A stretch of 64,000 nucleotides of DNA from Hallella seregens ATCC 51272. GTDB taxonomy: Bacteria > Bacteroidota > Bacteroidia > Bacteroidales > Bacteroidaceae. The stretch lies in contig NZ_JADU01000011.1 in assembly GCF_000518545.1 (NCBI RefSeq), positions 1 through 64,000 of the forward strand. Reading direction: 5' to 3'. The position numbers were made by a program, and so were the translations under genes. Below, one piece after another: positions 1 to 8,717 of the stretch. How positions within the stretch are numbered: the stretch's first letter is position 1; every line of letters starts with the position of its first letter. The notes beneath the pieces were generated by a model, which ran no database searches, had not been told where the DNA came from, and saw only the letters and a list, made by a program, of their open reading frames with translations.

Positions 1-545
1 AATGAAATGGAAGTGTGGAGATTGTCGTCTAAACGGCTTGCCGCCCCGACCTTTTTTGTCCGTAGAAGCCCGGAACTACCTTTGCCGCTGACAACGAACA
101 AACCGATCCCGACATGATACACGAGCATAAGTGGAGGATGTGCAGGGAGAGAAGCAGGGCGAAAACAAAAAACGCCGTCTTCGGAGACTGCATTTCATCA
201 TAAGAATAGAATACACAGAAAACAAAAAGCCGCCCAACGGACGGCTTTACGAAAAAATTAAGAGAGAAAATTCCTTTTTCTCACAATATACCCTTATCTT
301 TGCAACAGGTTATTCGAGTTATGTAAAGCGTTGTATATCATTGCGGAAGATAGGTCGCCCAATCATTACCTATAGCATTTCATAACTCATTAGGCATTGA
401 ATACCAATCGTTTGAACCAAAATGATAGATTTTACGGAGACAGTTTTTCTCTATCCATATTTTGTGTCAACCCATATAATACAAGAACTGCGATTTATCG
501 GGTAAGCCAATAATCATCTTTGTTTTTTAGGTTCCCACCTATTTA
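1..545. other. AT-rich non-coding left end
   Basis: No convincing gene is visible here. An 84-codon reading frame at 131-385 (+) has no recognisable motif and runs through the terminator hairpin at 222-248, so it is not called. A good -7 element TATCTTTG lies at 295-302 on the + strand, yet no + strand gene follows it, so any transcript would run antisense into ietS. Low GC like the next 6 kb, unlike the rest of the window. Confidence 0.5.
222..248 (-). terminator. Rho-independent terminator downstream of ietS
   Basis: On the minus strand the stem AAAGCCG/CGGCTTT (242-248 with 226-232), extended by two inner G-C pairs, is followed by a T-rich run. It lies about 300 bases beyond the ietS stop and is the first good terminator for that operon. 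Confidence 0.6.
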
Positions 546-3062
546 TTAATCATTCGTTGAGATTTCTATGGGAATATTAACTACGGTTTCTATCTTTGTC
601 TTAACGGTATTATAAAAATCTATATTTTCAACAGGGGTATCCAAAGATATAATCAAAGAATACCGCAGCTTATTGTTATATTGTTTCAAATTAGTACGTG
701 TTTTCCACCAACCTCCAATTGGATAAACAACTATCAAGTTACATACTGCTAATTGAGCAGCTGTGAGGTTTAATTCGTCTGAATGTATTGATCCTTTATT
801 TCTATTGTCCGATCCAATTAACCATCTGGTAGAATCATTCCTTCCACGCTCTTCGTTTTCTTCGGCTTCAATCAATTTATTAATTCTTAATTGAAAAGCC
901 CTTTGATCTTCATCTTCTTTATTTACATCAAAACGCAATCCGCATGACGCATATCTGTATTTATCTTTCCAACCGATTTCTCCAGGAGCTGGTTCAATAA
1001 AATATGATAAAGTTACTCGCATTGTAACATTTGTTTCTGCAAGTTGCTCTAAAACCTCACGAGGCCAAGGTAACTCAAAAAAGTGCATTTCATTTATTTT
1101 TGGAGAATTATCTCCTCGCTCCTTGATAAAGGGCTGTATTATTTCTTGGGCAACATACGTTAAACCATTTTCTGTACTATAAAATGCTCTTTCTTCTGAT
1201 GGTACACCATAACCACAATGGCGCAATCTTCGTTCCATGTCTCCTCTATTTCTTACAGGGAATTGTATTTCCATAGATGAAGTCCATTTTGCAGAATGAA
1301 CCATTATTCCACGAATGCTTTCTGCCCATAAATGAGGATACCGAGCCTGCAATTTACCTGCAAAATTTGCAGCTAACGCCGTTGCTGCACTTGTCGCATT
1401 AATAGTGTCAAAATAACTGCTTATTTGGTAATTTTTACTCGTTGTTATCAATTCTAAATCTTGATGAGAAGAAAATGGGAATTGAAGATCATTGGTTTTA
1501 TATAAATTTCCTCCTTCAAACATAACTTCTGGCTTAATCAATGCACCTTTTTCCCATAGTGATGACGTTCGAGAAAAGGGACTAATTCCACCACTTGGCG
1601 CAACACGATCATAGTTTCTCAAATTAGGACTATCTATTGCTACAATATTGGTAAAGGCCCCAACAGTCAAACCATTCCAAGCTTGAGCAGGATTCTGTAT
1701 TGGTCGAAGGCTATTTCTGTTTGGATAACCAGTAACAATTTCCTTATCCAAATTATTTATATCCCTAATATTACCAGCAGAAACCATAAAAAAGCGACCT
1801 GTATTGCCATTGTTGTACGCAATCGAATCAACTGCTCCTGACCAAGATGTTGGCTTTCCTTGCTCACTATCTTCTGCCGTTATTGCCATGCAATAGCAAA
1901 CGGTTTTGTGAGGGAATATAATTTCAGACGTCAAAACTGCTTGTTCTGTCAAAAATCCCCATGCTTCTTTGGGATTAGGAAGACCATGCGGATATAATTT
2001 AATTGAACCAACTTGGTTATCAATTTGTATTTTCTGGGTGCTGGCAAGGCAAGAAGACATATCGCCATAAATGACGGTTCCGCACATTCTTGTGCCATGC
2101 CCATCCCTATCCGCAAGACCCTCTCCAACGACAGAGCCACAATTTCTTTCTGGAATTATAGGTTCCAAAAGAGGATGTCCATTATTAACACCTGAATCTA
2201 ATACACAAATGACGGAATTTGTATTTGGGTTAAATTGGACTCTATTATATAAATCTTCCACCCATTCTTGTTGCTCATTTCTATACTCATCAAATAGAAA
2301 TCCTGTCAATACACGTCCACTTCGCAATTCTGCTAATTGGTCTGAACATCCCAATAATTTAGTCAGAGCATCTATATTTGCATATACTAAAAATACAGTC
2401 CTTTCTGGAAATGTTAGAATTGAATCCTCTTTGAAGTGAATGTTGAGACTCTGAAGAGAATCTATAAATCTGTTATGTTGATTTACAATATCTTCTGTTA
2501 CAGAAGTTCTTATCCAAACCTCATACCAATCATTGTGATCAGTTGGAAAATCTTCATATCTGTCAGTCCATAATGCTTTCAGGAGAGCTACATTAATATT
2601 TTCGATACTTCGGAAAAGAGTGTCATTTTTAGGTTTCCCATTACGTAACTCTTCCGTCGCATATTTATGTAGCTTTTCTAAAAGTCTATTTTCCTTTCCA
2701 TGAGGAATATAGATAGTTGCAAAAGTCTGTTCCTGGTTATCTTCTGTTTTTACCTGTCGAATATTTAACAATCGGATACCAGCTTTTTGATCTTCTAAAC
2801 TTTTTGATACTAAATCATAAGTGGGAGCACTTGCAAATTCGAGATAAATTCCACTTCTCGCAGGTAAGGAGATTGCTTCCATTTGTTGTTTGACATTTGT
2901 ATCATCAACTCTGGCAGCATCAAATTTCCGTTGTAAATATTCTGCATGTGCTTGCCGATTGCGCACAGGTATAGAGAGACCGCCACCACCACTACCTCTG
3001 GGAGAATATTTAATAGCTTTTTTTATTGTTTCAGGGATAATAATATGCTCGTATTTATTCAT
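546..3062 (-). CDS. ietS: Subtilisin-like (S8) serine protease, IetS-type defence protein
   Basis: An 838-residue protease of the subtilase family, probably cytoplasmic because no signal peptide is visible. The catalytic residues can be placed: Asp289 in VICVLDSGV, His322 in DGHGT, oxyanion Asn431 in SAGN and Ser558 in NATSAA. The roughly 280 residues before the catalytic domain match no domain I know and may sense or bind the partner. A long C-terminal region follows the serine. The gene starts 5 bases after the AAA+ ATPase gene. Such an ATPase plus S8 protease pair is the signature of the IetAS anti-phage system described by Gao and colleagues in 2020. The usual reading is that the ATPase gates or activates the protease on infection; that mechanism is inference. 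The gene is intact and AT-rich relative to the chromosome, which suggests transfer. The name rests on architecture and pairing, not on a search. Confidence 0.8.
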   Translation of the reverse strand: MNKYEHIIIPETIKKAIKYSPRGSGGGGLSIPVRNRQAHAEYLQRKFDAARVDDTNVKQQMEAISLPARSGIYLEFASAPTYDLVSKSLEDQKAGIRLLNIRQVKTEDNQEQTFATIYIPHGKENRLLEKLHKYATEELRNGKPKNDTLFRSIENINVALLKALWTDRYEDFPTDHNDWYEVWIRTSVTEDIVNQHNRFIDSLQSLNIHFKEDSILTFPERTVFLVYANIDALTKLLGCSDQLAELRSGRVLTGFLFDEYRNEQQEWVEDLYNRVQFNPNTNSVICVLDSGVNNGHPLLEPIIPERNCGSVVGEGLADRDGHGTRMCGTVIYGDMSSCLASTQKIQIDNQVGSIKLYPHGLPNPKEAWGFLTEQAVLTSEIIFPHKTVCYCMAITAEDSEQGKPTSWSGAVDSIAYNNGNTGRFFMVSAGNIRDINNLDKEIVTGYPNRNSLRPIQNPAQAWNGLTVGAFTNIVAIDSPNLRNYDRVAPSGGISPFSRTSSLWEKGALIKPEVMFEGGNLYKTNDLQFPFSSHQDLELITTSKNYQISSYFDTINATSAATALAANFAGKLQARYPHLWAESIRGIMVHSAKWTSSMEIQFPVRNRGDMERRLRHCGYGVPSEERAFYSTENGLTYVAQEIIQPFIKERGDNSPKINEMHFFELPWPREVLEQLAETNVTMRVTLSYFIEPAPGEIGWKDKYRYASCGLRFDVNKEDEDQRAFQLRINKLIEAEENEERGRNDSTRWLIGSDNRNKGSIHSDELNLTAAQLAVCNLIVVYPIGGWWKTRTNLKQYNNKLRYSLIISLDTPVENIDFYNTVKTKIETVVNIPIEISTND

Positions 3063-3067
3063 ATTTA

Positions 3068-4021
3068 TTATTTTAAATTGTAAGCTGATTTTCTTTCTTG
3101 AATTGTCTTTGCAAGCAAACCTGTGGATATTTTAACATTATTTATTACAGATTCTTTAATTGCATCTAAGCATGCTTGATTTATTTCTGCATGACTTAAA
3201 GATTCTAACTCTGGCAAAATCGAATCAATATCTTTTTGTGAAAGTTTCCCATATAATCGGTTTTTAAGCAGTTGAACTTTTTCAAGTTCGCTTGGAAGAT
3301 GATAATGAATTACATCATCAAAACGTCTAAATAATGCCTGATCTAACAATTCTAAATTGTTAGTTGCTGCAATAATTAAACTATCAGAATGGTCTCTTTC
3401 AATAAATTGTAAAAATGAGTTTAATACTCGACGCATTTCGCCCACGTCATTATCCTTACCTCGTTGTCCTCCGATTGCATCAAACTCATCGAAAAGATAA
3501 ACGGCAGGAACATCTTCAATATAATCGAATATTTGCCGTAATTTAGCACTTGTTTCTCCCATGTATTTTGTTACTATTTTATCCATTAGTACTACATATA
3601 TTGGCAAGTGCAATTCATTGGCAATTATTGATGCTGTCATAGTTTTTCCTGTACCAGGATGCCCCGAAAAAAGAATTTTTCGTCTGTTTTCAAGGTTATG
3701 CCTAAACAATTTATCTTTATAGGTAAATTCATTAATAATTCTTTCTATTCTATTTTTTACTTGCGGGGCAACAACTAAATCTGTTAAATGTTCCTGTGGA
3801 TAAATTTCTAAGAATAAGCCTTGTAAATTAGAATCTATGTTTTTTAATTTAGGCTTATTGATTTTTGCAGCATCAATAATTTTTCGTATATCATTAGCTA
3901 AATTTGTATGTCCCAATTTAGCTTCATGAGCTGCAATTTGTAATGCAACAGTGTTAAATCTCTCGCTATTGTCTTCAAAGTGGCTCTTTACGAGCGTTTT
4001 TAATTGATTCGCTGTTGCCAT
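3068..4021 (-). CDS. ietA: AAA+ ATPase, IetA-type defence protein
   Basis: A 317-residue single-domain AAA+ ATPase. Walker A is GHPGTGKT at residues 120-127, Walker B is VYLFDEFD at 174-181, a sensor-like IIAATNN lies near 216-222, and the arginine-finger region FRRFD is at 231-235. This is the FtsH/spastin-like classic clade, with a small helical N-terminal domain of about 85 residues in front. It sits between an XRE regulator (1 base upstream) and the S8 protease (5 bases downstream), so the three are almost certainly one operon. In IetAS systems the ATPase is required with the protease for phage resistance; which step it senses is not known from sequence. All key motifs are intact. Confidence 0.8.
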   Translation of the reverse strand: MATANQLKTLVKSHFEDNSERFNTVALQIAAHEAKLGHTNLANDIRKIIDAAKINKPKLKNIDSNLQGLFLEIYPQEHLTDLVVAPQVKNRIERIINEFTYKDKLFRHNLENRRKILFSGHPGTGKTMTASIIANELHLPIYVVLMDKIVTKYMGETSAKLRQIFDYIEDVPAVYLFDEFDAIGGQRGKDNDVGEMRRVLNSFLQFIERDHSDSLIIAATNNLELLDQALFRRFDDVIHYHLPSELEKVQLLKNRLYGKLSQKDIDSILPELESLSHAEINQACLDAIKESVINNVKISTGLLAKTIQERKSAYNLK

Positions 4022-4022
4022 A

Positions 4023-4241
4023 TTATTGCTTATTTTTAATTTGTTCTATATCATCTTTTGAATATAGTAGTTCATTTACCTCTACATCAAGAATTGAAGC
4101 TATTTTGTATAGAGTTTCAAGGTTTGGCTGAGTCCTATTTTGCACATAAGAATTAACCATATTAAAACTCTTTCCTAATTGCTCCGCTAACCATTTCTGT
4201 TTAATGCCTTTATTGTCAAGCACAAGTTTTATCTTATTCAT
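4023..4241 (-). CDS. XRE-family helix-turn-helix regulator
   Basis: A 72-residue protein consisting almost entirely of a Cro/CI-type helix-turn-helix. The recognition segment is around residues 17-40 (WLAEQLGKSFNMVNSYVQ), followed by the typical LETLYKIASILDVEVNELL tail. It is the first gene of the operon and ends 1 base before ietA. A likely role is autorepression of the defence operon, so that the protease is kept at a safe level; that is inference from position. The promoter-like TATATTTG at 4272-4279 lies just upstream, where the repressor would be expected to bind. No obvious inverted repeat operator was identified. Confidence 0.75.
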   Translation of the reverse strand: MNKIKLVLDNKGIKQKWLAEQLGKSFNMVNSYVQNRTQPNLETLYKIASILDVEVNELLYSKDDIEQIKNKQ

Positions 4242-5154
4242 AGATCAAATACTTTACTCAATTTTTCAGTGCAAATATACAAAATAAATCGAGATGTTTA
4301 TATCTCAGCCAGATAATTCTTTTGTGATTTTAAACCTATTTAAGCTCTTCTCCGCCTGCTTGAATATGGGAAGACTAATTTTGCTTGTGCCTATCTAACA
4401 CATTTATCTTTCATTAAAATCTTAAGAGTTTTTAGTCTTCTTGCCCCTACAAAAACAATCAAAACAAAGTATAGATATTTTAACAACTACTTAAACATGA
4501 TATGTTGTTTTTTGCTCAAAGAGAAGATTTATACCAATAAAGATGACAGAATAATGTTGATAAGTTGCCTGCTTCGAGGTTTTGGAAATAACTCTATAAA
4601 AATCTTTCTTTAAATATAGACATAAAAAACAGATTACTCTTCGAATGAATGTATCTGCCCCCAATTGATACAGCTCTTGAACTCAGAAATGGGATCCAAA
4701 ACATGGATAAATTTCTACTGCTTTGAGAGACCACCCCAAAGCATCGCCAGGCCACTACCAGCTATGCTATATGGAATAATAGTAGAAGCTGCATAAGAAG
4801 AACAATAAACCATATCAAAGAAATTCTGTATGTTTCTAACTGTGAAAGAAAAAGGCAAATCCGTTGTCTAAAATTAGGGAGTACTATAATATGATAAAAT
4901 GTTTCGATAAAGAATGACCTTTGTTTAAGTCAAACAACCACTAAGTTCTATGTCCCAAAAGCAGAATTTAAGGAGTGCTATATGAATATTTTGTCATGAT
5001 GGATTACTTTTTATAATACCCAAACTATTTTAAACGAAGAAATTCCCATCTTTTCGCGAAAATATCGCTACCTTTGCAGCAAACAAAGTGGTTCTTTGAA
5101 ATGGCAAAACAAGGTAGAGTATAGAAGTTCGCTGGTTTCCTTATCGTTACCTCC
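4242..5154. other. AT-rich non-coding stretch between defence operon and integrase
   Basis: About 0.9 kb with no open gene on either strand. A low-AT patch near 4660-4800 could be decayed coding DNA, but short translations resemble nothing I know. A strong + strand -7 element TACCTTTG at 5069-5076 has no downstream gene in its direction. The stretch probably represents eroded mobile-element DNA left after rearrangement of the integrase 3' end. Confidence 0.4.
4272..4279 (-). promoter_or_regulatory. -7 element of the XRE-ietA-ietS operon
   Basis: The minus strand reads TATATTTG followed by CAC, matching the Bacteroidota -7 consensus TAnnTTTG. It lies about 30 bases before the XRE start codon, giving a short leader. 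No clear -33 TTG was found. Confidence 0.55.
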
Positions 5155-6195
5155 CTATATTGACAAACAATTTAATCTATTGATTATTTGTCGTTTATAA
5201 AAATCTCTATGTCGTGCACAGTGAAATGTTATATCCTTATTTATACCCGCCTTTGCAACCCACAGCTTTATGGTTTTGTTCGTACAGGATGGAGAGTGTA
5301 TATCCGTAAAAACATAATCATCGGGGTTTCCTCGTTCACCCATCAGCTCTACAGCCTCTGCCGTTATGTCGAGATATTCCTGCCCTGCGGTTTTCTTTTG
5401 CTTGAAAATGATACGGGTAAAATCGCCCTGCTGATAAACATCACCCCAGCGTAACCGTAGCACATCGCTACGCCGTAACCCCGTGAGGCAAGAGAACAGG
5501 AATGCTGCTTTGATTTGTGGGTACTCGCACTCTGTCTGTGCAAGTTTCTTTACCTCGTCGATAGTGAGGTACATTCGTGTTCCCTCTTCCGCCTTGAACC
5601 CGTCTATACCACGTAGCGGATTGACAGCTATAATCCGCTCCTCATAGGCTTGATTAAGGCACGCCCGCAATTTATTGAAATACGACATCTTGCTGTTACG
5701 GGCAAGTGGATGGTCTTTAATACGCTTTCGGTAATCGTGTGTCCACGCCACAGCATCATTATCGAGGTAATCCTTAAACCCCTGTACCCATTCGGGCGTT
5801 ATCTCGGCAAAGGTAATGTCCTCCCGCTTTTCGTACTTCTTCAAATGATGGAGACACGAATACCAATTACCCCAGTTGCCTCTGCTTTCTCCTCCCAGCC
5901 GTTTTTCGCAGAGTGAACGATAATAATCGAAAAAACGAGTAGAGGCTGCAAACTGCGATTGGAAGCCGTACTGCCCGTTGCGGAGTTCGAGAACCCGTTT
6001 TGCACGGATAGCATCAGCGAGTTTGAGCGTTTCTCGGTTCTTTTCCCTGTCGGCTCTCGTCTTCTCGGGAACGAGATACATTTTCAGATACTCATACGAG
6101 CGTCGCCCGTTGAGATAGATGTCGAGGTACAGGCTTATCAGCCCCGACGGTGTACGCCTTTGACGTAGGCGGATTGGCTCTTTTGACTGTCCCAT
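5155..6195 (-). pseudogene. Tyrosine recombinase (integrase), truncated at the catalytic C-terminus
   Basis: A 346-codon frame typical of Bacteroidota element integrases. It has an arm-type DNA-binding domain (about residues 8-95), a SAM-like core-binding domain (about 105-200) and the start of the catalytic domain, with Arg I in LTGLRRSDVLRLRW and the HxxR box FHCARH. Homology stops right after that box, near base 5209. The remaining segment, which should carry the second His/Trp and the nucleophilic Tyr, is replaced by about 15 unrelated residues. The protein therefore cannot recombine DNA. The missing part was not found in any frame down to 4980. The gene points away from mnmE and begins 191 bases from its stop codon, the usual place for an integrase at an attachment site. 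It marks the defence genes as part of a former integrative element now locked in place. Confidence 0.8.
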
Positions 6196-6264
6196 GATTT
6201 TTGTTGCTTGCTTTGTTGCTTAATATGTTTCCAGCAACAAAGTAACAACAAATAAACGACAAAT
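5186..6264. repeat. 13-bp perfect inverted repeat flanking the truncated integrase
   Basis: ATTTGTCGTTTAT at 5186-5198 is the exact reverse complement of ATAAACGACAAAT at 6252-6264. One copy lies at the point where integrase homology ends, the other just upstream of the integrase start. AT-rich composition makes chance possible. Confidence 0.45.
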
Positions 6265-6386
6265 CGGGTATAAACCGTGCAAAAATTTCGATTTATTTTC
6301 CGATGCTTATTTCGATGAAACTCCCTTTGTAATCTCACATTAGTTGCATCAGTTTTATATCTGATTTGATACACCCAAAATAAGGC

Positions 6387-6404
6387 TTACTTTCCGATGC
6401 AAAA
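6387..6404. other. Probable attachment site at the 3' end of mnmE
   Basis: The last 18 bases of mnmE (encoding FCIGK and stop) correspond to the segment used as attB by SGI1-type islands in other bacteria. Here a recombinase gene lies beside it. A partial copy, TTTCCGATGC, recurs in the same orientation at 6297-6306. A full second att copy was not found in the window. Confidence 0.4.
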
Positions 6405-7811
6405 GTGAGAAAATATATTGTGGAGGGTTTCCTGGGGAGTGATGCGGCCCCGACCGGTTATATCTGCAAGGTCGTCGAGGACGAGACGGAGGTCTTCGGC
6501 AATCAGGTCAGTAGGGAAATTCGAGCGCATGCCTTGAAGCACACGAGACAGGTTATCGTGTGCACGAGAAAGAGCCTCGTAATGGCGGGCACTTGTAATG
6601 ATAACGCTACTTTCGTTAATATCGGGGATGTCGGCAGCCTGGAGTAAAGCCGATTCAAGAGTGTCGAGCCCTAATCCAAGTTTTGCAGAAATATAAATAG
6701 TCGCTCCAGGCTTATTTGCAGAGAGAGAATGAACGGAAGTGGTAGCGTTGGTTGTTTCCGGGGTAGGGGAGTGCAGGTCGATTTTGGTTCGCACCATGAT
6801 GAGGTGCTTGTCATGAGTGCGCCGTTGCATGTCGGCCATTTCTTCGGGAGTGGGAGTGGCATCTGTGAGCCAAAGTACAATGGTGGCCTCGTCAAGTTTC
6901 TGATAGGTGCGTGCTATGCCCAATTGCTCTATCTTGTCGCAGGTGGTGCGGATGCCAGCCGTATCAATGAATCGGAAAGGAATACCCTGAATGGTCATCG
7001 AATCTTCTATGACGTCGCGCGTTGTGCCGTGGATGTCGCTGACGATAGCCCGTTCCTCATGAAGCAACCGATTGAGCAGAGTCGACTTTCCCACATTGGT
7101 CTTTCCCACGATTGCTACCGGAATACCCTGCTTCAGCGCATTGCCGGTCTCAAAAGAGCGGGCAAGGGTCGTTATCCGATGGTCTATTCTGACAGCAAGA
7201 GTCTCGAGTTCATCCCGATTGGCAAACTCGAGTTCTTCATGGTCACTGAAATCGAGCTCTAGCTCCAGGAGGCTCGTGATCTTGAGCAGTTGCTCGCGCA
7301 GGAGGGAGAGCTCGCTGCTGAAATGTCCTTTCAGCTGGCTAAGCGCCATCTTATGCGTTGCCCGATTGGTTGCCGATACCAAATCGGCCACAGCTTCGGC
7401 TTGAGACAAGTCCATCTTGCCATTAAGATACGCCCGCTGGGTATATTCTCCAGGAGTGGCCTGCCGTGCTCCGGCATCGATGCAGGCCTTAATGGCCTCA
7501 TGGAGGACATAGGCCGATCCATGGCAGCTAATCTCCGTACAGTCTTCGCCGGTATAGCTGTGCGGGGCACGATAGATGCAGACCATTACGTCGTCGATAT
7601 CCTCGCCATCCAGCGTATGAAGGTGTCCATAGTGCAGACTGTTGGGCCGGGCATGGACAAACTGATGGGCACCGTCTCCGGCTGAACCTGCCTTGATAGG
7701 GGAGAAGAGCCGACCGGTGACCGTAAGGGCATCGGGGCCGCTGAGGCGCAACACGCCAATGGCACCGCCCGCAGGTGTAGCCAGTGCTACGATGGTATCA
7801 CTGTTTATCAT
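6387..7811 (-). CDS. mnmE: tRNA uridine-5-carboxymethylaminomethyl modification GTPase MnmE
   Basis: A 474-residue protein of full family length. It has an N-terminal tetrahydrofolate-binding domain (residues 1-120), a helical domain, and an inserted Ras-like G domain with G1 GKTNVGKS at 236-243 and G3 DTAG at 283-286. The C-terminal box FCIGK supplies the catalytic cysteine. With MnmG it installs the cmnm5 group on wobble U34 of tRNAs. It follows the nucleoside phosphorylase gene with a 12-base gap and is probably co-transcribed with it. The 3' end is intact even though a mobile element abuts it, as expected when an att site restores the coding end. Confidence 0.95.
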   Translation of the reverse strand: MINSDTIVALATPAGGAIGVLRLSGPDALTVTGRLFSPIKAGSAGDGAHQFVHARPNSLHYGHLHTLDGEDIDDVMVCIYRAPHSYTGEDCTEISCHGSAYVLHEAIKACIDAGARQATPGEYTQRAYLNGKMDLSQAEAVADLVSATNRATHKMALSQLKGHFSSELSLLREQLLKITSLLELELDFSDHEELEFANRDELETLAVRIDHRITTLARSFETGNALKQGIPVAIVGKTNVGKSTLLNRLLHEERAIVSDIHGTTRDVIEDSMTIQGIPFRFIDTAGIRTTCDKIEQLGIARTYQKLDEATIVLWLTDATPTPEEMADMQRRTHDKHLIMVRTKIDLHSPTPETTNATTSVHSLSANKPGATIYISAKLGLGLDTLESALLQAADIPDINESSVIITSARHYEALSRAHDNLSRVLQGMRSNFPTDLIAEDLRLVLDDLADITGRGRITPQETLHNIFSHFCIGK

Positions 7812-7823
7812 GCAAAGGAGTGA

Positions 7824-8696
7824 TTAGATGCGGTCGAGTACGGTGGTGATGAGGCCGTCAATGTCGTTCTTGTAATTGCTCTCAGCTTTCTTGGCCACGC
7901 GATTAGCAATGACCATGCACACCGTAAGTGCTTTGTGCCCCATGAGCGAAGAGAGTCCGGCCAAGGCACTCGACTCCATCTCAAAGTTTGTGATGTGAAA
8001 GCCGTCGTAATCAAAACTCTCTATCTTCTCGTTCAGCTTCGGGTCGGCCAACGGCACACGGAGCTGACGCCCTTGAGGACCGAAGAAACCGCCACAGGCA
8101 ATGGTATATCCGCGAACCATGTCCTTGTCGGCAATTCGGTCGAGCAGTCCTGTATCAGAGACGGACACGTAGGGATTGCCCATCTTGTCCTGCCATTTCA
8201 CATGATCCTTAAAGGATTGCTCCAACGAAAGATCACAAACCTTATCTCTACCAGCATAGAAATTCAGAAGCCCGTCGAATCCTATACTTTTGACCGTTGC
8301 CACGTAGGTTCCTGTCGGCACATCGGGTTGCAGTCCCCCGCAGGTGCCAATGCGTACAAACTCGAGCGACCGCAGCTGTGGCTTGGACGTGCGTGTCTGG
8401 AAGTCGATATTGGCCAGTGCATCCATCTCGTTGAGCACAATGTCGATGTTGTCGCAGCCAATGCCCGTACTTTGCACCGTGATACGCTTGCCATGATAAG
8501 TGCCGGTGATGGTTAGGAACTCGCGATTGCTCACCTCGCACTCCTTGGTTTCAAAATGTGAGGCGACCAAGGCCACCCGTTCGGGATCGCCTACCAGAAT
8601 CACTTTGTCGGCCAGCTGTTCGGGTTTGAGGTGGAGATGGAAGATGGAGCCGTCGCCGTTGATGATGAGTTCAGACTCTGCAAAATACGTATTCAT
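7824..8696 (-). CDS. Nucleoside phosphorylase (PNP/UDP family, uridine phosphorylase-like)
   Basis: A 290-residue cytosolic enzyme of the purine-nucleoside/uridine phosphorylase superfamily. It shows the phosphate-binding VGDPERV near residue 36, the GIGCDN loop near 98, the RIGTCGGL strand near 134 and the nucleoside-binding motif NFEMESSAL starting at 237. It would release the base and ribose-1-phosphate from a nucleoside for salvage. The long C-terminal half resembles the uridine phosphorylase-like branch common in Bacteroidales, but the exact base cannot be decided from sequence. It sits between the PD40 protein gene and mnmE in one direction with short gaps. Confidence 0.85.
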   Translation of the reverse strand: MNTYFAESELIINGDGSIFHLHLKPEQLADKVILVGDPERVALVASHFETKECEVSNREFLTITGTYHGKRITVQSTGIGCDNIDIVLNEMDALANIDFQTRTSKPQLRSLEFVRIGTCGGLQPDVPTGTYVATVKSIGFDGLLNFYAGRDKVCDLSLEQSFKDHVKWQDKMGNPYVSVSDTGLLDRIADKDMVRGYTIACGGFFGPQGRQLRVPLADPKLNEKIESFDYDGFHITNFEMESSALAGLSSLMGHKALTVCMVIANRVAKKAESNYKNDIDGLITTVLDRI

Positions 8697-8717
8697 AGCG
8701 TTTATGTTTTTAGTTAT

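Noticed and set aside
131..385. 84-codon plus-strand frame
   Set aside because: It spans a terminator hairpin, has no motif and no similar protein that I recognise.
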